This document shows positions 32,620-44,719 of a stretch of 64,000 bases of DNA, one piece after another; position 1 is the first letter of the stretch; the number at the start of each line of letters is the position of its first letter. The notes under the pieces are model-generated. The model was given only the letters and a program-made list of their open reading frames with translations. It searched no databases and was not told the origin of the DNA. The position numbers were made by a program, and so were the translations under genes. Origin of the DNA: Babylonia areolata (taxonomy: Eukaryota > Mollusca > Gastropoda > Neogastropoda > Buccinidae); the NCBI RefSeq assembly GCF_041734735.1, contig NC_134878.1, positions 5,623,668 through 5,687,667 on the forward strand, given 5' to 3'.

Positions 32620-34390
32620 GTGGCAGATTCGGTTATGCAGTTGGAATCTCACCCGGGGTGTTTAGTATCCAGGGTTGAGGCCTGAGTATGGTGCTGGGTC
32701 TGAGGCCTTTGGAAACACAGTAGCCGCTGATTTTCTCACTCCACTAGGATTGAGAATGGGTACCTGATTGATTACATGGTGTTTGGATACTTCACTAAAG
32801 TCGCCATTTTCGGTAAACGTAGAAAAACCTCTAAGGGGCATAAAAAACTGGCGGTCAATCAAAAAAACAACAGGCTGCCTTAGTGACCCGGCGCGGCTCC
32901 AGGGGGGCGCTCAATTTCACACGCGAATCTGTGTCATTCAAAATCAAATATTAGGTACCTGCACACCCATCAGACATTTATGTAACGGTTTACAAATATG
33001 ACTTTTTGTTATAATTACCGGGTGCCATCAAGTCACATTGTTTTCGGATAGAGTTCATTGCCTTGCGGGTATGTATTTGGTTTCTCAAACACAACGTCAT
33101 TATTCAGGCATTTTTTACTGCCGATGGCTGCAAGCGCGTTGGGTTACACGAAGGTCAGGTAGCTTGCAGATATATGAGCCGTAGGAGATGTCGAAAAGTC
33201 ACCCTTTACACGAGGCTGATCACTGAAGATTCGACCGGGACAGATTCAAGTAGTGCAACCTTGAACCACTCGGCTATGGCGGCCTTATCCGTTAGGGGAA
33301 ATAAGGAAAGTAAGTGCAGACAGCTTTCCCATGCTACTGAGAACAGGCATTGATAATTCCTACCATCACAGCGTTTGATGTCTAACAGTTGCATTTAAAC
33401 CTTTCGTTATTTTTTGTCACATGTTAAATTTACAACACACATGTTGGCCGTGGTCACACTGCTCTGCTTGTTGGATGCATATACGAGGCACCCAAGGAGT
33501 GTGATCAGGGAAACATAAAACAAGCGTGTTTATCAACTCCAGCTAAAAGTCAAAGCAAGGAGTTCAACGTTCTGTTCATTCTATGCTCAGAAGGATCCCA
33601 CAGGCCAGAACATTGCATGTGTGGACACGCTGGCGCTCCCCGTGTGTCGCGTTCAATGGTATTATGCTTGGACCGAAGAATTCAGGTTCTCTTCGGTGGA
33701 TTGGATTTAATTGATTGGTTAAACTTTGTCGAACTACATATCCTTTGGGCTTCATATTTGTTCATTGTGTAATATATGAAAACAATAATGGATTCGATAA
33801 CGTGAATCATTTCGAGAAAAAAGACGTACGACAGTATTTACACGCATGCAAACAAACTGGAATGAGAAAGAGAGAGGAGAGAGAGGGAGGGTGGGTGGCG
33901 GGGTGGCGCGGGTTGACGAGCGAATGGGAACTATTCATTCCAATTCAATAACTAGAAGAAGGGGGTCGGGAAGGGTGTGGTGGATAGAACTTATCAGTGA
34001 GTGTTCTAAGGCAGCACAGAACAGGAACATTGTGATCATTTATAAGGGATCTACTTATTACGTGAAGGATGCGAGAGAGATGTTGCATAGGGGTGTGGCT
34101 CAGATTTTTGTTGGGACGTGTCAGGCAAATGTTTTTGTATTCGAGTGAAGGGGGCCGAGGTGAGAGGGGCTCCACGAGAGTTTGTACACACAAGAATGAG
34201 GTAGTCTAGTGTAATATTCCGGATGGACTACGGCTTTATGCGGATTGACTGTCTCTGATTCATTGTTGTGTGGTTAACGGCTTTCAGAAAATAACGTTGG
34301 AAGGTGCGTCGATTTTGTTGTTTGTGTTGTTGTTGGTTTTTTTCTCATGAACTTGTGGAAGACTATTTTTTTTTGTAAACATGTTGAACC
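32620..34390 (+). repeat. Noisy, shrunken second copy of 30270-32600
   Basis: This block repeats 30270-32600 in the same order and direction. Matching anchors: AAGCGCGTTGGGTTACAC at about 30880 and 33134, GATGTCTAACAGTT at 31210 and 33377, AAGGTGCGTCGATT at 32491 and 34301. The distance between copies falls from about 2250 to 1810 bp because copy 2 lacks many small pieces throughout. Both the SINE A and LINE parts are recognisable but riddled with small gaps and changes. Confidence 0.75.
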
Positions 34391-36159
34391 TGGATTGATG
34401 TAGGGTTCCCCACAGTTAGTTCTCAATTGGGGCCCTTTTTCATGTGTTAGGCTCTTTAAACCAGTGATTTTCCTACTCAACCAGTGATTCATTTTTCTAT
34501 GGAAAATACTTTGTATGGTAAGACCAACTTAGGATTAAAACACGGTATTTCCCGCTGCTACTATAAGCAGCACGGCTGTTGTATCATTCTTCCTGTGTTA
34601 ATCCGAATTTCAGGTAAAAAATGAAGACTTTTAACTTTACGTTTATGTCTTGTATATTTACCCGATCCACAGATGATAGGACCCTTCTCCGTTTCGTTGC
34701 CGGTATGTCTGTTCAAATAATGGCAGGTCTTAATCTATTTGTCTGTGCTCGTAACAAGAAAAGCAAAATCGCAAATTTGACCAGAACCGAAAAAATGTAA
34801 ACCACCCATTCACCGAGATTTCACCTGCCATCAGATTCAAGAGTCCACTTTAACTCGAATGCGACCCACTGAAATTTTAAAGCGGAGCTGGAATCAAAGG
34901 CAGCCATGCGGCCAGCAGGCATGTTTCCCTTACGTGTGAATGGTTCTGTCCTTACCTTTGATCTATTACGGCATGGTAATTAGCAAACACTCTGCGCAGG
35001 GTCTGCTGCCTGCTTAGCTTTACGAGGACTTTGTTTTCAGCAAATAAAATATCAACCCAAACCCCCCAGCACATTCTCGATATCCAAATTCCAAGAACAG
35101 ACATCTGCATTTGGGCAGGCCGAGGCCTACTGGTTCGTGGTATGCACCCCTCCATTTTGGTGTGTTATTTTTATCTTTTAAATTTCTTCTATTGTCTATG
35201 GTTCATAACAAGCGAACATTAATTAGTTATTCGAGAAAAGACGGAATTCAGTAGAGCGTTCGTTTTCACATATTCCGACAACGCGTAGTCTTTTATTTAT
35301 TTACTTTCAGTGTCAACCTTGATCGGACAGACAGGCAGTAATGGACCTTCAGTCTGAATTGTTCGGTGTTGGAGAATTCATCCGAAAGAACTGGATATTT
35401 CCGAAGTGATTATCTTTCATACAGCCCGTCCAATGCTATTGGCAACTTTGTTCGATTTATCGAAGTCGAACAGTGATTAAAACAGATTTGAAACTTTGAT
35501 ACATCTATAATTATCACCGTAAAACTATGAAATGCTGATCTATGTAGGATGTTTAGGATAGAATTGATCCGTTTCCAGCACACAACTTTCAAACACTCGT
35601 TTCTGATGGTGTGGAAAAGTATTTGAACTCACATTTAGATGGATACACACGCGCACGCGCGAGCGCGCGTGCGCACGCAGATGCACATAGGTACACATAC
35701 ATTAGGATATAATCATTATCAGTTAGTGTTTGCCTTTAAGATCAACCAATGTATTTGTCGTTCTTGTGAGTGTGTATGGCATATTCATGTGATTATTTGT
35801 ATTTTTTAATCCACGTAGTCCAATAGAAACAAGCTTGATTATCATAATTATTTGAAAAGAAATTAACCTTGACAGTCTCCAGTGTTGATCATCCCGAGGC
35901 AGTATGAACTGGTTGTCAACATGCCAATAAAATTTTAATGGAAAACTTGTCAAAAGTGAACAAATTTCTACTCGTGTAAAAACTTGTTTTTGTAGAGCAG
36001 GATTTCGGATTACAGCACGATGTAAAAATAAATGTATTCTGAAGCCATAAATATGAAATATACACATTGTTGTACTAATGTGCCGTTGATATATCTTTTT
36101 TCTCAGTGTCATACGTTCTGTCTCAAAACACTCTTTTCCACCCCACTTTCCACCGTTCG
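34391..36159. other. Intergenic or intronic sequence, nothing recognised
   Basis: AT-rich, with a short (CG)/(AC) run at 35650-35690. No exon with family similarity seen on either strand. Confidence 0.35.
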
Positions 36160-36640
36160 TCTCTTTCACTCTCCTCAAGTGTTTATCGTAGGCCCTTTAC
36201 TATTCTCAATATATATAAACGACCTGCCTCTCCATATGAAATCCGTCAGCAATTACTGAATCTTCATAGACGGGGGCTCAAGCTGATAATCCTTGAAAAG
36301 ACTTCCCCGTTGGACTCAGACTAAAAACAAGCGAATATTCTCCCACAAACCCGTAGATTAGAGTACAGCAAACGAATAACAATGCACAGAATTATGACAG
36401 GGAATACACCACCAACGTTGATAAACACATTTTCTGTAAGTTCATCAAGGAAGCCCCCAAAAGTACATATTCCAGTCCCAAGAACTGATATGTTAAATCC
36501 AGTCTGGTCTACTCAGGCGCCAATGAAACTCACTCCCAGAAGCAATTAAGCAACACCATTGCCCAACCACCTTCATAAAACAATTCCTGTCCCACCTTAT
36601 GTCATAATGTGTTATGCTTTGCTCATCTCGTTGATACTGT
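36160..36640 (+). mobile_element. CR1-like LINE, reverse-transcriptase fragment
   Basis: Contains VGPLLFSIYINDLPLHMKSV, part of the catalytic domain. An internal deletion joins it to RRGLKLIILEKTSPLDSD, TRRLEYSKRITMHRIMTGNT and PVPRTDMLNPVWSTQAP, the post-catalytic region also seen at 18133. The catalytic aspartate pair is lost. Confidence 0.75.
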
Positions 36641-36884
36641 TTGTCACTTGTGTACGGTTGACGGCTGGGAACCCTCCTCACCCACCGCCGCCCATCCAGT
36701 CCATCGCATATCAGCGTGCCTCTGTCCCTCTCTTACATTTTTATCATATTATTCTCTTTTTACTTTGTGTTACGTATGGAATTATGCTCCCCTTTGGCAA
36801 AAAAGAAAAGAAGATATGCGTATATCTATGTATAAGTATCAGTGTATTCATATTTGCAGTAGCGTAGTTTTGATAACATACACT

Positions 36885-36887
36885 ACA

Positions 36888-36943
<56 letters not shown>

Positions 36944-37140
36944 CTTTGACTCACTTGTGTAAACAAAGTTAGTCTATGTTTTAACCCAGTGTTCGGTTGT
37001 CTGTGTGTGCGTGTGTATGTGGTAAACTTTGACATTGCCATTTTCTCTGGAAATACTTTGTCTGCCAATACCAAAATTGACTTAAACATAGTATGAAAAA
37101 CAAACTTCACAGTCATACCAATAACAGGTTGTAAGTCTCC
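36885..37140 (-). repeat. Interspersed repeat R1, inverted partial copy
   Basis: Carries TGTAAACAAAGTTAGTCTAT, GTGTTCGGTTGTCTGTGTG and GGTAAACTTTGACATTGCCA, the reverse complement of the right part of the repeat at 38520 and 59340. Includes a (GT)n run of about 50 bp at 36890-36940. Confidence 0.85.
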
Positions 37141-37379
37141 CGAATTAAGTCGTATTTCAAAATCATTAACGATTTATTTCGTTGAGATGCGTTCCGATAT
37201 CTCTAAAAAAAAATTCTAAAAACCGCTTTCCACTGTGTTTGGACAACTAGAAGGTAGGTTGTGTTCAAAGACGACATGACCTCGTGTTTCTTGTTCACAG
37301 TTTAAAGGAAAGAAACACAAATTCTGGACAGAATACTTACAGTGATACTAACTACACCTTCGACGTGTTTACTGCATAA

Positions 37380-37800
37380 AGGCCTTCAAGACTCACTTGT
37401 TATACTCTTTAAAAAAAAAGATCTAATCGTTAAAATGTGTTCTGTATTTGTTATTATAAAGCTTCGGGTTAAAAAAAAGAAAGAAAAAAAAGTCCTGACG
37501 GCAGATTCGAACCCCACGTGTTTGGGTGCGAAGAAACTGTCTTACCCAATACACTATCGTGGCTCCTTAACTGACGTTCAAAACTTTAACATTTAAACAT
37601 GCTTTTTTTTTAAAGGGCGATAAATCGATTGCCGTATTCGCAGTGAGAACGCTGTTTAAATCATATTATTCTGGTGTATCTTGGGCATTCAAAAAATCTT
37701 TAAGGGCAATTAAAAATTCTTTTTAAGTCCGCGGTAAAGGATACGTGGCTATCGCCTCAATCACACTGCTACATTTAGCCGTTTTCTCTGGATCTAGATA
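37380..37800 (-). mobile_element. SINE-like repeat family F
   Basis: The minus strand has a tRNA-like segment with B box GGGTTCGAATCTG near 37500-37575. Flanks match 50520-50910: TCTTACCC..TAC.CTAT, then TAAAGGATACGT and CGCCTCA. Moderately diverged. Confidence 0.65.
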
Positions 37801-38519
37801 GATGTACAAGTTTAGTTACACCCGCCTGGAATCGTAGGACACACACGGTCCATTCAATTTCTCTTTTATGTTCATTCTAGTTTTATAGTTTTAAAGTTGA
37901 TATGAAAATCGAGTATTTTGTTAAGCTAATAACATGTGGAGCCAAGTACAAGTACTTCTAAACGTCGTATAAAGTGAAAAGGACTTCATTTTGAGAAAGG
38001 TCAAGACTGGAAATTTTTACGTTTCATCAACTCTCATGGTTTATTATTTTTAACTGTGAATCCCAACTGATTTTGTTGATATTTTTTATGGAAGTTTGGG
38101 GCATAATCCAGTAAGTGATGAGGCGTTCACAAATCTTTCTCTGAATAAATATTTAACGGTCTCCTTCTCCTACTTTCCATCGCATGTTATTGTGTATTGT
38201 CGATTGAATATAGGATAGAACGGGCAGGTCAACAACTTGAAACAAAATGGCGTCCTTCGCGTTCGCGAAGAATATGAGCACGCGCTTTGAATATGTATAA
38301 ACATGTGTATGCAACTGATTTTTGCCCATGACCTTCAGGGCTCAGCCAATAGATCTATAAAGTCCACTCCGTAGTATTGATTTTAGTATTTTTCGAAAAA
38401 GACCACTTTGAAGAATGAACATAGTGAAAGCCCTGTACACTGAGAGTAAAACACACAAGCCTTTTATGTATTGAGTATAATTTCAAAATGTAATGTTTAA
38501 GATGAGAAAGATCAGTTTA
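37801..38519. other. Nothing recognised
   Basis: AT-rich sequence with no exon or repeat family I can identify. Confidence 0.35.
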
Positions 38520-38893
38520 AAGCAAATGAACCCCCCTAACATTAATTACAAATTTCCCTTTTTTTTACTGTCTGCAGCAAAGACATGCACCAGAAATATA
38601 ACTTCCATGCTTAGCAAAAGAAGTTCCTGTTTGAACAAAAAATGATAAAAATGACTGCTCTTGTTGTGTCAGAGTATCAGATCAAAGTGCCAAGTCTAGA
38701 GAATAAAAAATATATAAATATAACAGGTGCATATAATTTGGTTTCTTTTTATGTTTTTGTGTGTGCCCATCCTAGAGGTGCAATATTGTTTTAAACAAGA
38801 TGACTGGAAATAACTGAATTTTTCCTATTTTTATGCCAAATTTGGTGTCAACTGACAAAGTATTTGCAGAGAAAATGGCAATGTTAAAGTTTA

Positions 38894-38960
<67 letters not shown>

Positions 38961-39010
38961 ACCAAACACAGGGTTAAAACATACACTCACTTTGTTTAGA
39001 CAAGTTAATC
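38520..39010 (+). repeat. Interspersed repeat R1
   Basis: Shares about 470 bp with 59340-59815, from CCCCTAACATTAATTACA through TTAAACAAGATGACTGGAAA and TTTGGTGTCAACTGACAAAG to GGTTAAAACATACACTCA. The (CA)n tract at 38895-38955 lies at the same internal site as a shorter CA-rich tract in the other copy. Confidence 0.88.
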
Positions 39011-39084
39011 AAAAATGGAATCGATCTGAGTTGGCTGTGTGCCGCATTATGAAGAAGAAGCTGTTATTTGTAGCAGGAAGGTGG

Positions 39085-39355
39085 AAGGTGGCAGAATGGT
39101 TGAGACGCTCAGCTGCCAATTTAGCGAGTCCGTGAGGGCGTGAGTTTAAAACCCGCTCTCACCCTTTCTCATAAATATATTTATATGATAGGTACACACT
39201 GCAAATCATACATCATGTAAACGTCAGTTTCCTCAAGACCTGACTAACTTGAGCGCGTTAATTGGGTTCTGCTGCTGGTCAGGAAACTCAGTGCCCCAGC
39301 AGCAGATGTGGTGTAGCGAATGATCCATCCGAACGCATTGACGCCTCTTTGAGAA
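39085..39355 (+). mobile_element. SINE family C with tRNA-Leu-like head
   Basis: The head reads GCAGAATGGTTGAGACGCTC, AGCTGCCAATTTAGCGAG and a weak B box GAGTTTAAAACCC. It is followed at 39235 by GACCTGACTAACTTGAGCGC and GACGCCTCTTTGAGAAA. The central domain is missing. Confidence 0.8.
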
Positions 39356-39639
39356 AACGGTCGGGCTGTTGGCTCAGCTGTGGTCTACAGTAACTGCAAC
39401 TGAAGGCCATCTTCAGGGCCACCGTGACCGGGCAGCCAGTCTTCATAGTGCTCTGTCTGTCAACAACCTGCACGTCCCATGACAGCAGACTACCGCTGAC
39501 CAGCAAAGGGAGCGACAGAGCCACAAGCCGTCACTCGCAGCCGTCTTTGGGCGTGAGTTTTGCGACCTTCGTGCCTTGCACCCGTCAACATGAACGCCCA
39601 ATGCAGTAGCAGCCATGCGTAAAGTCAGAACGCACGCCG

Positions 39640-39957
39640 TCTTCTTCTTCCATTAATGCTCAGCGGTCATAAGTTTGACCATTACTTGCATTTTTATGTG
39701 TGCTGGGTATTTTCGTGTCTCCATAACCCACCGAACGCTGACATGGGTTGCAGGATCTTTAACGTGCGTATTTGATCTTCTGCGTGCGTATACACACGAA
39801 GGGGGTTCAGGCACTAGCAGGTCTGTACATATGTTGACCTGGGAGATCGAAAAAATCTCCACCCTTTATCCACCAGGCGCCGTTACCGTGATTCGAACCC
39901 GGGACCCTCAGATTGAAAGTCCAACATCTAAACCACTTGGCTATTGCGCCCGTCGAT
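39640..39957 (-). mobile_element. SINE family B, minus orientation
   Basis: The (TTC)n tail is at the left and the tRNA-like head at 39880-39957 (complement of GGACTTTCAATCTGAGGGTC and GGGTTCGAATC). Nearly full length. Confidence 0.88.
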
Positions 39958-40435
39958 GCGAGGAAGGATGTCAGTGCTGCCCCCGAGACCATCAACGTGA
40001 CTGAGTTCGAAAACTTGAGAGGCGTTCCAAGGCAACGCTGGCTGGTCCCAAACCACTGACAGAGACTACCACTGCATCAGTGATTAAAACCAGTTGAGTG
40101 CCAGAGAATTTTGTATTTAGAAAAAAGAAAGAAAAGTGCACTCCCTTTGCCAGGTAATTTTTAGGATTCGGGGGTAATAAAAAAAAGAATTCTAGCACAA
40201 AAACTATGGGAGATACAGATAGAAAGTAAACGTTTTTGTGAAGGAAAATGAATGTAGATTCTGCTTCTGGGCTTTTTTTCCCAATTAGATTTATTGCAGA
40301 TAACTGTTCACACATATATAATGTCAATCTCTAAAACATATGGGCATGTGCATTCATTTGTGCAGCTACACTCACACATTGCTCCAACAGTCACCTCACA
40401 ACTCCCTCCAATACTCACACACCACTAGATCATTG

Positions 40436-40468
<33 letters not shown>

Positions 40469-41407
40469 TGTAAGGAAAATGGTATCCTATTTTCCTAGAT
40501 CCGTTTTTTTACAGGGCAACATTTATATCGGGGGATTGGGAATTGTTTCTTTTGAAAAATGGTTTCACGTGCATTTTTGTAATCATACCATGAGTTACGA
40601 ATGTGATGTGCTGCTGTGAAGTGCAGATTTTTGCCAGATGGTGTCATGAAGCTGTCCAGGTTAGGGACATTTTTTTGCCTGTAAAGGTATGTTGAAAATT
40701 ATTGCACTCGGTTTGAAATGACTTTTGGCTATGTTTTGTGATGGGATATTGACCATAGTATATAAAAGCAGGACATTTGAATAGATAATTTAGGTAGCGT
40801 TTAAATCAGATACATTGATATGTTGTGGTTGATTTGATGTTGTTGTAAAGCTTGTATGGGTAATCAGTACTTGGTGCTTTGATGATATACAGTTAGGTTG
40901 ATAATAGATAATAGTTAAATTTGTCTTAGTTTTGTTGGACTATTCGATGGCTAAGAAATGGTAATTTTTTGAAACATTGAATTGTGTAGTAGCTAAGCAG
41001 CTACATTTTGTTATTTCCTGATGGGCTGAATGGGAATCATTTTAAGGTAACTGTATTTTGCATTACTTAGAGTGGTGAATGGACATTGTTTTTCAAGCGA
41101 ATATATTTTTTTTATATATTAGCTTCAGTGATAATTGGAATTTATGTCAATAGTATTGGATGAAGATTTCCTCTTCAGTGTTTATGTAAAGGTATGGTGT
41201 CTATGTTTTGTTTGTCCTCTTAGGTTTCTAGGAATAATATTCAAAACATGGTCTGTAGTGGGACTGGAAATGAGGGGGGTTTGCATCCAGAAAGTCAAGG
41301 AAATGACGCATACTAAAAAGGTGCAGGCATCTAGTGGCTGGGGACAGGCCACGGGTTTTGTTTTGTGCCGAGGTGCCAGGGACTGGGCACGGGACTTCAT
41401 GGAACTG
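39958..41407. other. Nothing recognised apart from a (CA)n tract
   Basis: A (CA)n tract is at 40437-40464. The region 40490-41130 is very AT-rich. The ORF at 41135-41446 has no recognisable domain and runs into the transposon flank. Confidence 0.35.
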
Positions 41408-41441
41408 GATGGTGGGACCATCGGGACGAACTTTTGGGAAT

Positions 41442-43716
41442 ACTAACATTTTTACCCGTCCACTCTTCGATGTTGAAGTCAGAAATAAAATCTACCCAAA
41501 TGGGTATACCGGCTTGTGACAAAGTTGTGCACCATCTCTGGTTCGACATTCTTATATTATAATTAACATTTTTGCCCGTCTGCAGTACAAAACATACGTG
41601 AGAAAGTCCAAAACGGGTGAAAATGTTAATTATATATATGTTTGTCGACTATAGTAGAGGATTTTAAAACGAACTTGTCGAGATTAGAAAGGTGTCTAAA
41701 AAGGGGTGCTTTTTGGGGCATTCCATGCACCTAGCAAGGGGCTTGGAAAGAATGGGGGATACGCAATGTGAAAGAAAAAATCGGACCCACGGGTAATTTC
41801 GAAGTTACCCGTCTGTGGTACAAAACATACATGAAAACGATTAAGACGGGAGTGTGTATCTATACACACAAGTTTGGGTCAGTACTCGTAATGAAACTTG
41901 TCTCCGTTCTAAACGCCGGTATGTCCGAGTTTGTGGGGCATTCCATGCATCAAGCAATGGGCTTGAAATAGAAAAATTCGTAAAGAAATCGGGAAGCTTG
42001 TCGCTGTCATATCTCCAGGAGCGGACATGCGCGAACGGGACGTATAAGGCAGTTCGATCGAAAGCCGCGGTCAGTGTAAGCGATCATCGCCAGGTTATTT
42101 AAAGTGAAGACGGAATGAACTGTACCATGCTTCGCGAGAGGATGAAAACAGAGTGAGGGACGAGACAATAGGTTCTGATCCTAACATGAACATGACAGAA
42201 AATAATAAAACAGCTTGCATGAAACACTCACGTGTGTGCGACGGAAAAAGAGGATGGCGGCAGTCTCCTGTGCCGTGGTGGGTCCGTTCTTTTCGGCCTG
42301 TTTCGTTGTACGTCCTTGCTGTATCGGTTCCGACAGCACTGACCGGGTACACGTGGAAATCGCACACCATTCCCTGTATTGCAGTGCTCAAATGTGTTGC
42401 ACAGAGGACTTCACATTAAAAATGAGCGGGACTGGTGGAACCTTCCTGAACAACGTGCTGTGCAGAAAAGTCACATACCGAAATAGGAAAGTGCATTTAA
42501 ACGGCCGAGTCAGTGTCCGTGCTGAACTTAACTGTTTCAACTGGACAGCTGGACGTCCCTTTCTCGTTAGTGATGCTTGCGCCGGCTGTGAATGTTCAAG
42601 TCAGCGATTTCACGTGCGTGTGTGTGTTGAGAACTTCATTCCGTGATTGTCCGTGGTGTGTGTTAGACAGCTTGTTCCCTCGACAGCACGCGTCACAAAC
42701 GTGTGTGCTGTGTCCTGTGTTGCATGTCAGTGTGCTCCTGGCCTTCCGTGGAGAACTGAGGGCGAGACATATTTAGCTCCACAGATGGCCATTCTTTCCG
42801 TACGCACACAGTTGTTCATGTTACGTTCTGAACCCATCAGTTGTCTAGTCCTCCACTCTTGTTTTCATCCTCCCGCTGAAGCACGGTGCAGTTCATTCCG
42901 GCTTCACTTCAAGTACAAGATTGTCAGTGCACAGTAACCTCTTTCCTACGTCCCCTTCGTGCACATCCACTTCGGCAGACAGGACAGGTCATGCATGTAC
43001 AATCACAACATTCCTTCAACATGTCTGGCAGTGTAGTGACAGCTTCATTCCGTGTTTGCCAGTGAGTCCGTATAGTTGCCGGGGCTCAGGCCGACTTCAT
43101 TCCGTGACTTATATTGTGCGTGCCAGTGTACACTCACAAGTTCATTCCGTGATAATGTGTGTAGGGTTGACAACTTCATTCCGGGATTGTGTGTGTAGGC
43201 ACTGACAACTGATTTCATTTCGTGGTTTGGTGCCGACGGTGTACACTGACCAGTGACAATTTCATTCCGTCAAAGTGTGTGTGGGGCTCTGCGCAAAACA
43301 TGTGGATTCGTGTACTACATCGTTAAGTACAATCGCAAACCCTTGTGTCGTCGTGCACTGTCGTTTTCAGCCTCGCGCGAAGGACTCCACACTTCATTCC
43401 GTTTACAGTTTCGAAGTGCACAACTCAATACCCCCAAAGCAGCACTCCATTTTTAGACACCTTTCTAATCTCAGCAAGTTCGTTTTAAAATCCTCTTCAA
43501 TAGTCGACAAACCTATATATATATACTTAACATTTTCACCCGTTTTGGAGTTTTTCACGTATGTTTTGTACTGCCGACGGGTGAAAATGTTAATTATAAT
43601 ATAAGCATGTCGAACCAGACATGGTGGACACGTTCGTCAGAAACGGGTATATCCATTTGGGTAGATTTTATTTCTGACTTCAACATCGAAGAGTGGACGG
43701 GTAAAAATGTTAATAT
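41442..43716. mobile_element. DNA transposon with long terminal inverted repeats (Mutator-like style), non-autonomous
   Basis: The two ends are inverted copies of each other over about 290 bp: left 41442-41735, right about 43435-43716. The outermost part reads TAACATTTTTACCCGTCCAC on the left and its reverse complement on the right. A 10 bp direct repeat TTTTGGGAAT flanks it at 41432-41441 and 43717-43726, as expected of a target-site duplication. Long inverted repeats with a 9-11 bp duplication fit the Mutator superfamily, but the termini do not start with G, so the family is open. The inside has a tandemly duplicated subterminal part, an inner inverted repeat (42100-42190 against 42822-42915) and a TTCATTCCGTG array. 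No transposase is recognisable. Confidence 0.85.
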
Positions 43717-44048
43717 TTTTGGGAATTGGTACAGAAGATGAACGTGATGGTGGGACCATCGGGACTTGCTGAGTGAGGAGCCAGGAGCTGGCGAGACTGC
43801 TGAAGAACATTCAAGGCGGTGAAGTTAAAATTGTTTTCCCCCATAAAAAAAATATATATTCCAGTCCAGGCCATGATTAGCAGCTTTTGATATCTTTCTT
43901 AATAATAAAGAAAAGGGTGTGGTTAATAAGTGTTTTCGTGTTTTGGGGAGAACACGTTCTGATCGGAGTGACAAGTGAACAGATAGCATGCATAGACTTA
44001 CAAGCAAGCACATTCATTCTTATGTAGTTATTTCTGTCTGGCTCTTTC

Positions 44049-44090
<42 letters not shown>

Positions 44091-44391
44091 GCAGTTTCCA
44101 CAACACACATGTGCACAAGCGCAGAAAAACACCAACTCTCATGACATACATACATTCAAGTGCACATGCACACATGTACTGCCACAGTTTTGCTTCTGTG
44201 GTTACACAAAACTCCAGGAACTAGCGAAGGGGTTTGGTGAAGATCTCCCAGACCATGATTAGTATGTTGTTCAGTCAACAGTATTTGAGAAGGCCCAGAG
44301 AGACCCATCTCTATTTTGAAGAAACTTGCGCATTTTTTCTTTGGAAATGTCAGTATTCAACTGATTAGTAATGGCTCGTTCTCTCTCTTTC
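43717..44391. other. Flank of the transposon with a (CA)n tract
   Basis: The (CA)n tract is at 44052-44087. No exon recognised before 44392. Confidence 0.4.
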
Positions 44392-44522
44392 AGGTTAGAC
44401 ATGCGGCTGCTCCCTCTCTCTACAATTCTTTGTGTGAGGCAATCAATAGTGTGATGGCCTTGTACATGGCTTTTGCGATATTCTTTTACTTTTCTTTAGA
44501 TTTCAGATTTTCACAAAGATAG
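44392..44522 (+). CDS. Candidate last exon of the Cys-loop receptor (M4)
   Basis: After a strong acceptor (ttctctctctttcag, cut at about 44394) the frame reads VRHAAAPSLYNSLCEAINSV, then MALYMAFAIFFYFSLDFRFS and QR stop. A short amphipathic lead, a 20-residue hydrophobic segment and a near-immediate stop are what M4 exons of these channels look like. An AATAAA lies about 195 bp after the stop. However the exon starts in phase 0 while exon 3 ends with two bases over, so at least one unseen exon must lie between. The assignment to this gene is inference. Confidence 0.42.
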
Positions 44523-44713
44523 TGAGAGAGAGAGAGGCACCCAGACACTCATGAAAACGTTGAACAGATAGAGGGAAATTGTGAAGCATACACATGCAAA
44601 CTTTTGGAGAGAGAATGGTGCAAATATGAGACAGAGACTGAAACACTCGAATACTTTCAAAGAATAGCAAACAGAGCGAGACCAAAAAAGTGACAGAGAG
44701 GGAGGGATAGTAA

Positions 44714-44719
44714 AATAAA
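44714..44719 (+). promoter_or_regulatory. Candidate poly(A) signal AATAAA
   Basis: Canonical hexamer about 195 bp after the stop of the putative M4 exon. Confidence 0.35.

Noticed and set aside
42215-42646. 143 aa ORF inside the DNA transposon
   Set aside because: No transposase motif, and it includes the repeated TTCATTCCGTG phrase; most likely chance.
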